A stretch of DNA of 64,000 bases from Caenimonas soli (GCF_013155545.1 NZ_JABJVV010000006.1:62001-126000), one strand, 5' to 3'; counted from the stretch's first letter, positions 16,747 through 25,695 are shown. The notes: a model not told the origin generated them from the sequence alone. Program-made: numbers and translations.

Positions 16747-18582
16747 ATGAACTGTCGCGTGTTGAGGAATATTGCAGCGGGCCTTTTCGCCGTCCTGGCG
16801 CTGGCCGCCGGCGCGGCGACGATTGAACTGACGCAGGCCCGCGCCACGATTTCGGTAGCGGGCGCTACGACACTCACCCAGGTGGTGCTGCCCTACCATC
16901 TGGATCGCGAACAAGGCACCCGCCCGGCCCAGGCCACCTTCGAGATTCCATTCAGCATTTCCGGGCAGGTGGACCAGCCTTGGGGCCTGTACCTCGCGCG
17001 CGTCGGCAACAGCGCCGAGATCTGGCTCAATGACAGCCTGCTGGCCCAACTGGGCGATATCCGTCAAAGCAACGCCGCCGACTATTCCAAGGCGCCCCAG
17101 TACCTGCCGATCCCGGCGCGCCTGCTGGAGCGGGAGAACCTGCTCCGGATCCACGTGCGAGCCGACGGTGGGCGGCGCGGCGGGCTGTCATCGCTGGTGG
17201 TCGGCCCGGACCACGAAGTCAGGCCACTGTTCGCGCAGGCGTCCCGCTGGCGCATGTCCGCCTCGCTGGTGGTGGCGGTCTTCAGCCTGCTGGTGGGAAC
17301 GATTGCGCTGGTCCTGTGGGCGACGCAGTCCGACCCTGGGCGCGATACGCATGTGCGCGACAGCATCTACCTGAGCGCCGGCGTTGCCGAATTCTGCTGG
17401 GCCCTGCGCGTGGGCGACATCGCCATCGACCATCCGCCGCTGCCGTGGCCGGTCTGGGGCGTGGTGGTGACGGCCGCATTCGCCGGCTGGATTTGCTGCA
17501 TCGCGCTGTTTTGCCACCATGTGGCGGGCTGGCACCGTCATCCCCGCATGCCCTGGATGCGGCTCACGCTCTGGTCGCTGTTCGGCAGTTCGATCCTGGC
17601 CTCGTCCCTGGGCTATGCGCTGAACAAACCCCTGTTCCTCACGGCGTGGCTGGGTTGCGCCAACCTTTTCTTCATCGGCTATGCCACGGTCTACCTGGTG
17701 ACGGCGCTGCGTACCCCGACCACGGCGCGCGTGCTCGTGGGATTGGCGGGAGCTGTGAACGTGATGGTAGGCGTGCGTGACTGGGTCGCGATCCGGATCA
17801 GCGGCGATTACTCCCAATCGACCTGGATTCGCTACTCGTCGGTACTGTTCGGGCTGGCGCTGGGTTATATCGTCATCATGCGCTTCCGGTCGGCCACCGT
17901 GCAGGCCCGCGACCTGATGGCCAACCTGTCGGCCCGCGTCGCCGAAAAGGAGAAGGAACTGTCCCTGAGCTACGAACGGCTCGAGCAGATGGCGCGCGAA
18001 CAGGAGCGCGCGTCGGAGCGCTCCCGCATCCTGCGCGACATGCACGACGGCGTCGGCTCGCACATCAGCTCGGCGATCCGCCAACTCGAATCAGGCAGGG
18101 CCGACGGCGACCAGGTGCTGCAGACGCTGCGCGACTCGCTGGACCAGCTGAAGCTGTCGATCGACGCCATGAACCTGGCGCCCGGCGACGTCACGGCCTT
18201 GCTGGCCGGGATGCGCTACCGGCTTGAGCCGCGTTTCGCCGCCTCGGACGTGGAACTTCAATGGCATGTGGACGAGATCGCCGCCGTGCGCGGCCTCGAC
18301 GGGTCCGCGATGCGGCACCTGCAGTTCATGGTGCTGGAAGCCCTGTCCAACGTGTTGCAGCACGCCCGGGCCCGGGTGTTGCGCATCGAGGCGCGCGCCC
18401 GCGGCGAGGGGGCGCACCTGAAGATCATTGACGACGGCTGCGGCTTCGACCTGGCGCGGCCGCTGCGCCAGGGGCTGCTTTCCATGCACGAGCGCGCCGC
18501 TGCCATCGGCGCCACGTTGTCGCTGGAGAGCCAACCAGGGCGCACGGTGGTGGATATCCTGCTGCCGGGCAAGGCTGCTTGA
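16747..18582 (+). CDS. Sensor histidine kinase with periplasmic beta-domain and multi-TM sensor (7TMR-DISM-like)
   Basis: A 611-residue sensor kinase. It has a signal peptide (about residues 8-23), a periplasmic beta-rich domain (about 25-160; the WLNDSLLAQLG segment resembles jelly-roll carbohydrate-binding-like sensor domains), then about seven hydrophobic segments between 171 and 380. A coiled coil (about 388-425) precedes the dimerisation/phosphoacceptor helix with H433 in LRDMHDGVGSHI, typical of HisKA_3-type kinases that pair with LuxR-type regulators. The ATPase domain has LEALSNVLQHA (N box) and DDGCGFD (G box). The pairing with the response regulator just upstream is strongly suggested by adjacency and class. 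The ligand is unknown. Confidence 0.9.
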   Translation: MNCRVLRNIAAGLFAVLALAAGAATIELTQARATISVAGATTLTQVVLPYHLDREQGTRPAQATFEIPFSISGQVDQPWGLYLARVGNSAEIWLNDSLLAQLGDIRQSNAADYSKAPQYLPIPARLLERENLLRIHVRADGGRRGGLSSLVVGPDHEVRPLFAQASRWRMSASLVVAVFSLLVGTIALVLWATQSDPGRDTHVRDSIYLSAGVAEFCWALRVGDIAIDHPPLPWPVWGVVVTAAFAGWICCIALFCHHVAGWHRHPRMPWMRLTLWSLFGSSILASSLGYALNKPLFLTAWLGCANLFFIGYATVYLVTALRTPTTARVLVGLAGAVNVMVGVRDWVAIRISGDYSQSTWIRYSSVLFGLALGYIVIMRFRSATVQARDLMANLSARVAEKEKELSLSYERLEQMAREQERASERSRILRDMHDGVGSHISSAIRQLESGRADGDQVLQTLRDSLDQLKLSIDAMNLAPGDVTALLAGMRYRLEPRFAASDVELQWHVDEIAAVRGLDGSAMRHLQFMVLEALSNVLQHARARVLRIEARARGEGAHLKIIDDGCGFDLARPLRQGLLSMHERAAAIGATLSLESQPGRTVVDILLPGKAA

Positions 18583-18606
18583 ACGGTGACTGTCAGCAGC
18601 AAAAAA

Positions 18607-18630
18607 AATGCCCCGCTCGCGCGGGGCATT
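18607..18630 (-). terminator. Intrinsic terminator of the large lipoprotein gene
   Basis: The inverted repeat AATGCCCCGC / GCGGGGCATT has a 4-nt loop. Read on the minus strand it is followed by a run of T (the A-run at 18601-18606), as expected for Rho-independent termination. It lies 26 bp behind the lipoprotein stop and also just behind the kinase stop on the other strand. Confidence 0.85.
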
Positions 18631-18655
18631 CTTCATCTGGTCCGGACGGGAGAGC

Positions 18656-21022
18656 TTACCGTCGCGTGCCGACTATGCTTTGCACCGGCTCGGCCGGGTC
18701 GGTCGCCGTGAACGTTCCGCTGACCGCGCCGGCCAGGAAGTCCAGGATGCCGCTGAACACCCCGTCGCCAAAGGTGACGGTAACTGCGCCGCTGGCCGGC
18801 GTTACCGATACCGAGCAGGTTTCCTGCGTGGCCGGGCTGGTGCTGTTACTCAGGCACTGCGCACTGGAGCCATTGCCAAACAGGCGCAAGGTGGTCGACT
18901 GGCTCGGGTCGGTCTCGCCGGCCGCGGTGACGACCCAGTCGCCTTGGTAGGACGCCTGCGTCAGCGCCAGCGGCGTGTCCGGATCGACGGCCGGCAAACC
19001 CAGCTGGCTGAATAGCGCGCCGGCTGCCGTCGTGTTCAGGCGCGCCGTGCTGGTGGCCGTGGGCTTGTTCTGGTAGCCCAGGTAGACCTTGCCCCCGCGC
19101 TCCACGAAGACCCGGTTGTAGGTCAGTGCGGCGGTCTGGGCGGGCGGGTTGCCGAGGGTCAGGATGCGAGCGTCGCCCAGCGTCGTCACCGTGTAGTTGC
19201 CGGTGCCGATCAGGTCGCAGTTGCGCGACGAGCCATCGGTCGATCGTTGCTGGCAACTGAAGTAGTTCACGGCGTTGCCTGCACCGAAGGCCACCCGCAG
19301 CAGGGTGTTGGTCGTCCAGTACGAAGTCTGCACCCCGCCGGTCGGCGCGGTCCCAAGGACGCCCACGCTGATCGAACTCTGGCTCCACCACTCATTGCGC
19401 GAGCCGCTCGACACCGTCGTGGTGCCGCCGAAGGAGGTGGAAACCACCACTGTGCCGGGGCCGAACACGCAGGGCGTACCCGGATTGGCGGCAATGACGC
19501 TCTCGAGCGTGGTGGCGGGCGATTGATAGCTGCTCGACGGCGTGCTCGGAGTGATCGAGGCGCAGGCGGAGGTGGTGTCGCTGGCAGAGGTCTTGCCGGC
19601 TGCCACCGCCGCGTTCGTGTTGACCACGATGCTGCTGCTGCCCGGGTAGTAGGCGGGTGCGGTGGTCAGCGGCGTGCCGACCTGATAGCCCAGCTTGGAG
19701 CCTACCGGGTAGGTGGCGCTGCCCAGCACAGTGGACGCCGAGGCGATGGTCAGGTTGGCGAAACCTGCGCCGGTCACCTGGTTGTACACATCGATCATGC
19801 TGCGGCCGGAAATATCGAAGAACGCGGTGTTGCTCCCTCCGGTTTCCAGCTTGTCGCAGTAGTCGTAGCTGCTCCTGCCCTGGGCGTCGCGCACGGAACT
19901 GCGGTTCTCGCCATTGAGGCCGCAATTGACCCAGCTGGCACCGTTCCAATGCAGGTCGGCCTGGCGAGTCGGGTCGCCACCGGTATTCCATTTCGCGACG
20001 ACGCCGGAGTTGCTGCGGCTGCGGCGGTCCACGAAGCGGACATTGCCGGACGAGTCGGGCGTGTTCTGTGCCAGCGTGCTGGTGAAAACCCGTGCGAACC
20101 AGGCCTGGGCGCTGGTGAAATTCAGCTGACGCAGGGTGAAGCCCGCGCTCGGCATGTCCACTGCGGGCGCTCCGGCGGCGGACTGGTTGTTGATGGCGAC
20201 GACGGTGGCCACTGCCGTGGCCGTCAGGCCCGTGCCGGGAGCCGCCACCAGTTCCTGGGCTACCGCGGCGACGGCTTCTGCTTTGGCTTCCGGCGTTGTC
20301 GCGGCCAGGATTCGCGGATCCGACGTGGCGGTCACCAGCGCAGACAGGTTCTCAAGCATCTTCTGCTCGATCGCCTTGTTCAGGTCGGCCTGAGTGATGA
20401 CGGTGCCGTCGACCGCTGCGGTGCCCACGGCGGAAGCCAGGGCGGCGCTTTGTTCCTGCGTGGCCACGACGACCATCCGGGCAATGGCGCCGGCATTGGC
20501 GCTGTCGGTGCTGGTACTCTTGGTGAAATCGTCGAACAGCGAGACATTGATGCCCAGTTGTGCCTTGACCGAGGTCTCGGCCTCGGCGCTGGTCGCGCCG
20601 GTGTTGTCGACCGCGGTTTGCACCAAGGTGGTCAGCGGGCTGACCACGGTGGTCCGGTCCGCCGGGGCCTTCATCACGAAGGGTTGCGTCACAGGCCCAT
20701 GGTCGGCGTCCACCGCGTCCGTGCCCACGACGGCCAGAACGGGATACCTGCCGACGTCTGCTGCTTCGACCTGCAGGACGACATTGCCCGCGTTGTCGGT
20801 CCGCCCCGAGGGCTCATCGCTGTCGCAAGCCCCGTTGAGGTTCTTGTCCAGGCAGACGGTGGCGTTTCGGATGACACCGTCGATGACGGTGACGGGAACG
20901 CTGCTGAGGGTCGAGCTGGTGTCCGGTGCAGGGCTTGATCCTCCACCGCCACCGCCGCAACCCGCTAGAAATATGGCCGTACTCGCTAGCGCGAAAAGCA
21001 GCCGTGAGGGTGTGGTCTTCAT
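18656..21022 (-). CDS. Large secreted lipoprotein of unknown function
   Basis: A 788-residue protein. A lipoprotein signal peptide ends in the lipobox LAGC (Cys22), directly followed by six glycines and a Ser/Pro/Thr-rich tether, which suggests outer-membrane or surface exposure. At 59-70 the sequence DKNLNGACDSDE resembles a Ca-binding loop of the dockerin or EF-hand kind, within what looks like a beta-sandwich domain. The centre is Ala-rich and helical (about 150-300); the C-terminal half is Ser/Thr/Gly/Asn-rich with several Cys pairs, typical of extracellular beta domains. The frame stays open to 21871, but an excellent ribosome site (AGGAGG, 7 bp before the ATG at 21022) and the signal peptide fix the start. 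No enzyme motif was recognised. It forms its own unit with the terminator at 18607-18630. Confidence 0.82.
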   Translation of the reverse strand: MKTTPSRLLFALASTAIFLAGCGGGGGGSSPAPDTSSTLSSVPVTVIDGVIRNATVCLDKNLNGACDSDEPSGRTDNAGNVVLQVEAADVGRYPVLAVVGTDAVDADHGPVTQPFVMKAPADRTTVVSPLTTLVQTAVDNTGATSAEAETSVKAQLGINVSLFDDFTKSTSTDSANAGAIARMVVVATQEQSAALASAVGTAAVDGTVITQADLNKAIEQKMLENLSALVTATSDPRILAATTPEAKAEAVAAVAQELVAAPGTGLTATAVATVVAINNQSAAGAPAVDMPSAGFTLRQLNFTSAQAWFARVFTSTLAQNTPDSSGNVRFVDRRSRSNSGVVAKWNTGGDPTRQADLHWNGASWVNCGLNGENRSSVRDAQGRSSYDYCDKLETGGSNTAFFDISGRSMIDVYNQVTGAGFANLTIASASTVLGSATYPVGSKLGYQVGTPLTTAPAYYPGSSSIVVNTNAAVAAGKTSASDTTSACASITPSTPSSSYQSPATTLESVIAANPGTPCVFGPGTVVVSTSFGGTTTVSSGSRNEWWSQSSISVGVLGTAPTGGVQTSYWTTNTLLRVAFGAGNAVNYFSCQQRSTDGSSRNCDLIGTGNYTVTTLGDARILTLGNPPAQTAALTYNRVFVERGGKVYLGYQNKPTATSTARLNTTAAGALFSQLGLPAVDPDTPLALTQASYQGDWVVTAAGETDPSQSTTLRLFGNGSSAQCLSNSTSPATQETCSVSVTPASGAVTVTFGDGVFSGILDFLAGAVSGTFTATDPAEPVQSIVGTRR

Positions 21023-21206
21023 AGGGGCCTCCTGTGAGCCTGTTTGTGAAAGGGTGGGCTTGGGTTGCCGAAACAGGCCGCCTCGCCAGTCCCAATGCCG
21101 GTGGCGATCGTAGGCAACAAAACGTATCTTTTGAATCACCCATTTAGGGGAGACCCGGCCGCGGAGGCATCGCGGCCGAGCTGCAGGCGGGGCAATAATC
21201 GCCCAC

Positions 21207-22076
21207 ATGAAATCCACGGTCAGCATCGTCGGTGTCGGCAATATGGGTGGGGGAATGGCCACGCATCTGCTGGAACAAGGCTGGCCGGTGCAGGTGTGCG
21301 ACCTGGACGCCGGCAAGGTCCGGGCCATGAAAGCATTGGGAGCCCAAGGCCGCAGCGATCCGGCTGGCGTGGCTGCCGGGTGCCAGGCGCTGATCGTGTG
21401 CGTGGTCGACGCGATCCAGGCCGACCAGGTGCTGTTCGGCCCGCTCGGAGCCGCGAAGGTCATGGGGCCGGGCCAGGCCGTGCTGTTATGCCCGACCATC
21501 GCCCCACAGGACGTCGAGGATATTGCCCGGCGCCTCACCGAGCGAGGCATTGGGGCCATCGATGCGCCCATGTCCGGCGGTCCCGCACGCGCCAGGGATG
21601 GCACGATGAGTCTCATGGTGGCCTGCGCCGACGCCGAGTTCGAGCGGCGGCGCGAACTGATCGAAGCGTTGAGCAGCAAGGTCTTTCGCATCAGCGAGCG
21701 GCCTGGCGACGGCGCCCGGACCAAGCTGGTGAACAACCTCCTGGCGGGCATCAACCTCGCGGGCGCAGCGGAGGCGATGGCCATGGCCCAGCGGATGGGA
21801 TTGCGCCTGGACAAGACCCTGGACGTCATCGAGCAATCCAGCGGCCAGAGCTGGATCGGCTCGGACCGCATGCGCCGCGCGATCGCCGGCGACTATGAGC
21901 CGCGCGCCCATGTCACGTTGCTGCAGAAGGACACGCGGCTGGCTGTAGAGGCGGCGTTGGCGGCCGGATTCGAAGCACAGCTCGGCCCGGTCGCACGCGA
22001 CCTCTTCGCGCGAGCGGCGCAGGCCGGCCTGGCGGATCTGGACGACGCCGCATTGTTCAGGTTGATGTCGCAGTGA
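21207..22076 (+). CDS. NAD(P)-dependent beta-hydroxyacid dehydrogenase (3-hydroxyisobutyrate dehydrogenase family)
   Basis: A 289-residue member of the beta-hydroxyacid dehydrogenase family. The Rossmann loop GVGNMG is at 9-14, the substrate-binding motif DAPMSGG at 119-125, and the catalytic lysine is probably K173 in ARTKLVNN. An Asp at the end of the second strand (CDLD, near 31-34) suggests NAD over NADP. The substrate cannot be told: hydroxyisobutyrate, tartronate semialdehyde and sugar acids are all used in this family. The stop overlaps the GTG of the cyclase-kinase gene by 4 bp, an unusual partner for a metabolic dehydrogenase. Confidence 0.87.
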   Translation: MKSTVSIVGVGNMGGGMATHLLEQGWPVQVCDLDAGKVRAMKALGAQGRSDPAGVAAGCQALIVCVVDAIQADQVLFGPLGAAKVMGPGQAVLLCPTIAPQDVEDIARRLTERGIGAIDAPMSGGPARARDGTMSLMVACADAEFERRRELIEALSSKVFRISERPGDGARTKLVNNLLAGINLAGAAEAMAMAQRMGLRLDKTLDVIEQSSGQSWIGSDRMRRAIAGDYEPRAHVTLLQKDTRLAVEAALAAGFEAQLGPVARDLFARAAQAGLADLDDAALFRLMSQ

Positions 22077-23548
22077 CCACCATCCAGGCGACGGTGCTGT
22101 TCGCCGACATCCGCAATTTCACTTCGCTGGCGGAGAAACTCAGCTCGCTCGAAGTCGCCGAGCTCCTGACCGAATACTTCGAGCGCAGCTGTGAGCCGGT
22201 GCTGAAGAACGGTGGCCGGTACCTGAAGTTCTTCGGTGACGGCCTGATGGGCGTGTTCGCCGATACATTGGGCGGCTCCCCGCTGCCGGCGTCGCGCCGG
22301 GCTATTTCGGCGGCACTGGGCATGGCACGGGCCACACAGGAATTTCGCGTCTGGATGGATAAGCGGTTCGCCCAGCGCGGGCTGCCGCCCTTTGCGATCG
22401 GTGTCGGCCTGCATGCGGGTGAAGTGGCGATCTGCCGCCTGGGTCCGGCGCAGCACAAGGAAGCCACGCCGGTCGGCGACACCGTCAACGTCGCGGCCCG
22501 ACTGGAAGCGGCGAGCAAGGAGCTGGGCTGGACGGTCGTGGCCAGCAGCGCCGTGCTGGCCGGCGCGGGCGAGGGCGTACAGACGGGTGGCATGACGTCG
22601 CTGCGCGTGCGGGGCAAGAACGGCTTCGTGGACGTCGCGGAGATCACCGGCCTGGTCGCCAATAGCGAGGACAAGCGCCACGGCATGGCGACGCTCACCG
22701 AGCGTGCCGCCGAGGACGGTGAGCCGCTGCGGCTCAAAGGCTACCGCCTGACGCGCAAGATAGGCACCGGCGGCATGACCGAGGTGTTCCTGGCATTGCG
22801 CGAAGCCGATCGGCTGCCGGTGGTGCTCAAGTTGCTCGATGCCGGCGGAAAGGCCGCGGCGGACCACCTGACCCGCTTCATCCAGGAATACGCGCTGCTC
22901 TCCAGCATCGCGCATCCGCATGTGATCCGCATCTACGACCAGGGCTTCACCGACGACCACGCCTATATCGCCATGGAGTATTTCGAGCGCGGCGACCTGC
23001 GCGCCGAGATCACCGCCGGCATCGGCCAGCAGCGTGTGGTCGACATCGTTTCCCAGACCGCGCAGGCGCTGGATGCCATCCACGCGCGGGGGATCATCCA
23101 TCGCGACGTCAAGCCCGGGAACATCATGCTGCGGCCCGACGGCAGCGTGGCGCTCGCGGACTTCGGCATTGCCAAGTCGATGCTCGAGGCCGAGCACCTG
23201 GATTTGACGCAGACGCGCCATGGCGACGTGGTGGGCACACCCTACTACCTGAGCCCCGAGCAGGTCTCCGGCCGGCCGATCACACCGCAGTCCGATCTGT
23301 ACAGCCTGGGCGTAATGATGTTCGAGATGCTGGCCCGCGAGCGGCCGTTTCACGCGGAATCGCTCGATCTGCTCCTGGCCCGGCATTTGTCCGCTCCCAC
23401 GCCCTTTTTGCCCGCGGCTCATGCGGCTTTGCAGCCCGTCATCGAGAAACTGATGGCCAAGCAGCCCCAGGATCGCTATGCCTCGGCCCGGGCCCTGCTG
23501 GAAGACCTGGGTGCCCGCGGCTTCTCAAGGGCAGCCGCGCAAGTCTAG
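22073..23548 (+). CDS. Class III nucleotide cyclase fused to Ser/Thr protein kinase
   Basis: A 491-residue two-domain signalling protein. The N-terminal cyclase domain (about 4-195) has the metal-binding Asp pair D12 (FADIRNF) and D56 (FFGDG), the purine-selecting Lys at 52, and the VGDTVNVAARLEAAS segment with transition-state residues N140 and R144; these residues fit an active adenylate cyclase. The kinase domain (about 225-480) has the loop IGTGGM, ATP lysine K254, the HRDVKPGN catalytic loop with D346, and DFG with D364, so it too looks active. No membrane segment is present. The GTG start overlaps the dehydrogenase stop (GTGA). Whether the cyclase controls the kinase or both respond to one input is open. 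Confidence 0.9.
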   Translation: MTTIQATVLFADIRNFTSLAEKLSSLEVAELLTEYFERSCEPVLKNGGRYLKFFGDGLMGVFADTLGGSPLPASRRAISAALGMARATQEFRVWMDKRFAQRGLPPFAIGVGLHAGEVAICRLGPAQHKEATPVGDTVNVAARLEAASKELGWTVVASSAVLAGAGEGVQTGGMTSLRVRGKNGFVDVAEITGLVANSEDKRHGMATLTERAAEDGEPLRLKGYRLTRKIGTGGMTEVFLALREADRLPVVLKLLDAGGKAAADHLTRFIQEYALLSSIAHPHVIRIYDQGFTDDHAYIAMEYFERGDLRAEITAGIGQQRVVDIVSQTAQALDAIHARGIIHRDVKPGNIMLRPDGSVALADFGIAKSMLEAEHLDLTQTRHGDVVGTPYYLSPEQVSGRPITPQSDLYSLGVMMFEMLARERPFHAESLDLLLARHLSAPTPFLPAAHAALQPVIEKLMAKQPQDRYASARALLEDLGARGFSRAAAQV

Positions 23549-23557
23549 AATGAGCCG

Positions 23558-25018
23558 ATGATCTCCCGTGAACCCACTATCGAGCGGCTGGCCATCGCGC
23601 AACGCCTCCTGCTCGAGCCGTTCGGCCTGAACGAAACCCATCTGCTGCGCGCCCTGGGAGAAATCACCGCCCGCAAGGTCGATGACGCCGACCTGTATTT
23701 CCAGTACACCCGCAGCGAGGGCTGGAGCCTGGAGGAAGGAATTGTCAAAACCGGCAGTTTCAGCATCGACCAGGGCGTGGGCGTGCGAGCCGTGAGCGGC
23801 GAGAAGACGGCGTTTGCATATTCCGACGACATCTCCGAGGCGTCGCTGCTGGACGCGGCCCGCACCGTGCGCACCATATCAGCGGCGGCGGGCACGGGCC
23901 GGGCCAAGGTCGGCGCCAAGAAGATCGCGGGTGGCCGCTCCTTGTACGAGGGCCTGGACCCGATTGCCACGCTCGACAGCACGGCCAAGGTCAAGCTGCT
24001 GGAGCGGGCGGAAAAGCTGGCGCGCTCCAAGGATCCGCGTGTCGCGCAGGTCATGGCCGGGCTGGCCAGTGAATACGACGTGGTGATGGTGGCGCGCGCT
24101 GATGGCACGCTGGCCGCTGACGTGCGGCCGCTGGTGCGCATGTCGATCACCGTGATCGCCGAGCAGAACGGCCGGCGCGAAATGGGATCGGGCGGCGGCG
24201 GCGGCCGCTTCGGCCTGGGGTACTTCGACGACGCCATCATCGACACCTATGTCAATGATGCGGTGAACGCGGCGTTGACCAACCTCGATTCGCGGCCGGC
24301 ACCCGCCGGCGAGATGACGGTGGTCTTGGGCCCGGGCTGGCCCGGGATCCTGCTGCACGAAGCTATCGGCCACGGCCTGGAGGGCGACTTCAACCGCAAG
24401 GGCTCGAGCGCATTCTCCGGCCGCGTCGGCAAGCGCGTCGCCGCCAAGGGCGTGACGGTGCTGGACGACGGCACGATCGCGGACCGGCGCGGCTCGCTGA
24501 ACGTGGACGACGAAGGCAATGCCAGCCAGCGCAACGTGCTGATCGAAGACGGCATCCTGCGCGGCTACATCCAGGATTCGCTCAACGCCCGCCTGATGGG
24601 CGTGGCGCCCACCGGCAACGGCCGCCGCGAGAGCTATGCGCACATCCCCATGCCGCGCATGACCAACACCTACATGCTCGGCGGCGACAAGGCCCCCGAG
24701 GAGATCGTCGCCAGCATCAAGAAGGGGTTGTACGCGACCAACTTCGGCGGCGGCCAGGTCGACATCACTTCGGGCAAGTTCGTCTTCTCGGCGAGCGAAG
24801 CCTACTGGGTCGAGAACGGCAAGATCCTCTACCCCGTCAAGGGCGCGACCATCGTTGGCAACGGGCCGGACGCGCTGACGCGGGTCACCATGATCGGCAA
24901 CGACATGAAGCTCGACAGCGGCGTGGGCACCTGCGGCAAGGAAGGCCAGAGCGTGCCGGTGGGCGTGGGCCAGCCGACCTTGCGCATCGACGGCCTGACG
25001 GTCGGCGGCACCGCCTAA
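23558..25018 (+). CDS. tldD: Metalloprotease TldD
   Basis: A 486-residue TldD, the metal-bearing subunit of the TldD/TldE protease that trims unfolded peptides and matures modified peptides such as microcin B17. The zinc motif HEAIGH is at 267-272 (LLHEAIGHGLEGDF), and the Gly-rich C-terminal region (NDMKLDSGVGTCGKEGQ) is typical. The length matches the family. It starts 9 bp after the cyclase-kinase gene. The partner tldE/pmbA is not in the window. Confidence 0.95.
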   Translation: MISREPTIERLAIAQRLLLEPFGLNETHLLRALGEITARKVDDADLYFQYTRSEGWSLEEGIVKTGSFSIDQGVGVRAVSGEKTAFAYSDDISEASLLDAARTVRTISAAAGTGRAKVGAKKIAGGRSLYEGLDPIATLDSTAKVKLLERAEKLARSKDPRVAQVMAGLASEYDVVMVARADGTLAADVRPLVRMSITVIAEQNGRREMGSGGGGGRFGLGYFDDAIIDTYVNDAVNAALTNLDSRPAPAGEMTVVLGPGWPGILLHEAIGHGLEGDFNRKGSSAFSGRVGKRVAAKGVTVLDDGTIADRRGSLNVDDEGNASQRNVLIEDGILRGYIQDSLNARLMGVAPTGNGRRESYAHIPMPRMTNTYMLGGDKAPEEIVASIKKGLYATNFGGGQVDITSGKFVFSASEAYWVENGKILYPVKGATIVGNGPDALTRVTMIGNDMKLDSGVGTCGKEGQSVPVGVGQPTLRIDGLTVGGTA

Positions 25019-25042
25019 GGTCCAGCGGCTGCGGCATCCGCC

Positions 25043-25597
25043 ATGTCGACGAATTCACGCCTTCGCCTGAATCCGTCCACGAACCTGCCGAGCATCAACT
25101 CGTTCGGCGAACTCAGCAACTTCCTGCGCAGCTCGGTCGCGGACGAGGACAGCCGGCTCATGTCCGAAAGCATGAGCCAGCTCTCGGTCCACATCGAAGC
25201 CATCATCGCCGGCTTGCGCCTGAACCGGCAGCGGACCGCCGTCGCGCCGATGCTGGTGGACCTGCTCACCGTGTTGCGCGGCCACCGCAACCTGGTCGTC
25301 AACCTGGGCCTGCCCTGGCGCGGGCTCTACGAGTACGCGGCCTATCTCCAGGCGCTCAACAACTTCCGCGTGCTCATCGGCCAGTGGCTGCTCGATGGCG
25401 GCCCCGGCAGCGCCGAGTTGCTGCTGTGCGCCGAGGATTTCGAGTTGGTCGCTTGGCGCACATTGGGCGAAGGCATGCTGCTGATCGACATGTACGAGCA
25501 GTGGATCGCCAGCGATCATGAGCATTCGGCGCTGGGTTCGCTCGAGGAGCCGCAGGTGGAGCGGGCCATCCAGTGGTGGAAGAAATTGCGGCTTTAG
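25043..25597 (+). CDS. Conserved hypothetical protein, helical
   Basis: A 184-residue protein that I do not recognise. It is predicted to be mostly helical and soluble, without signal peptide or membrane segment. A Ser/Asn-rich N-terminus (about 1-35) precedes amphipathic helices with a Trp-containing pattern (GLPWRGLYEYAAYL, then AIQWWKKLRL at the C-terminus). It lies 24 bp behind tldD on the same strand and ends just before the aroG leader; the likely aroG promoter overlaps its last codons. Codon use looks like that of its neighbours, so it is probably a real gene. Confidence 0.65.
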   Translation: MSTNSRLRLNPSTNLPSINSFGELSNFLRSSVADEDSRLMSESMSQLSVHIEAIIAGLRLNRQRTAVAPMLVDLLTVLRGHRNLVVNLGLPWRGLYEYAAYLQALNNFRVLIGQWLLDGGPGSAELLLCAEDFELVAWRTLGEGMLLIDMYEQWIASDHEHSALGSLEEPQVERAIQWWKKLRL

Positions 25598-25613
25598 CCG
25601 CCTGTGCTACATT
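25586..25613 (+). promoter_or_regulatory. Candidate sigma70 promoter for the aroG leader
   Basis: TTGCGG (25586-25591) and TACATT (25608-25613) are separated by 16 bp. Transcription would begin near 25619-25621, at or next to the leader-peptide ATG, giving a leaderless or nearly leaderless leader transcript. The -35 element overlaps the last codons of the upstream gene. Confidence 0.45.
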
Positions 25614-25620
25614 GGGCCCC

Positions 25621-25695
25621 ATGCGCATGGCTTCCGCCTATTTCTTTTTTGGCTACTTTTGGTCTTTCCCGTCCCCCGGCGGTAGAGAGAACTGA
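25621..25695 (+). CDS. Aromatic-rich leader peptide of the aroG attenuator
   Basis: A 24-codon reading frame with the stop at 25693-25695. Codons 7-16 read YFFFGYFWSF, so eight of ten consecutive residues are Phe, Tyr or Trp, the end products of the pathway begun by DAHP synthase. A second in-frame ATG lies at 25627. The frame is followed by mutually exclusive RNA structures (25673-25761) and the aroG gene. This is the arrangement of ribosome-stalling attenuation: low charged aromatic tRNA would stall the ribosome in codons 7-16 and prevent termination. The frame is too short to be found by ordinary gene callers. Confidence 0.8.
   Translation: MRMASAYFFFGYFWSFPSPGGREN

Noticed and set aside
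21023-21871. N-terminal extension of the large lipoprotein to 1071 residues
   Set aside because: It would bury the signal peptide and ignore the AGGAGG site before 21022; the extension is antisense to the dehydrogenase gene.
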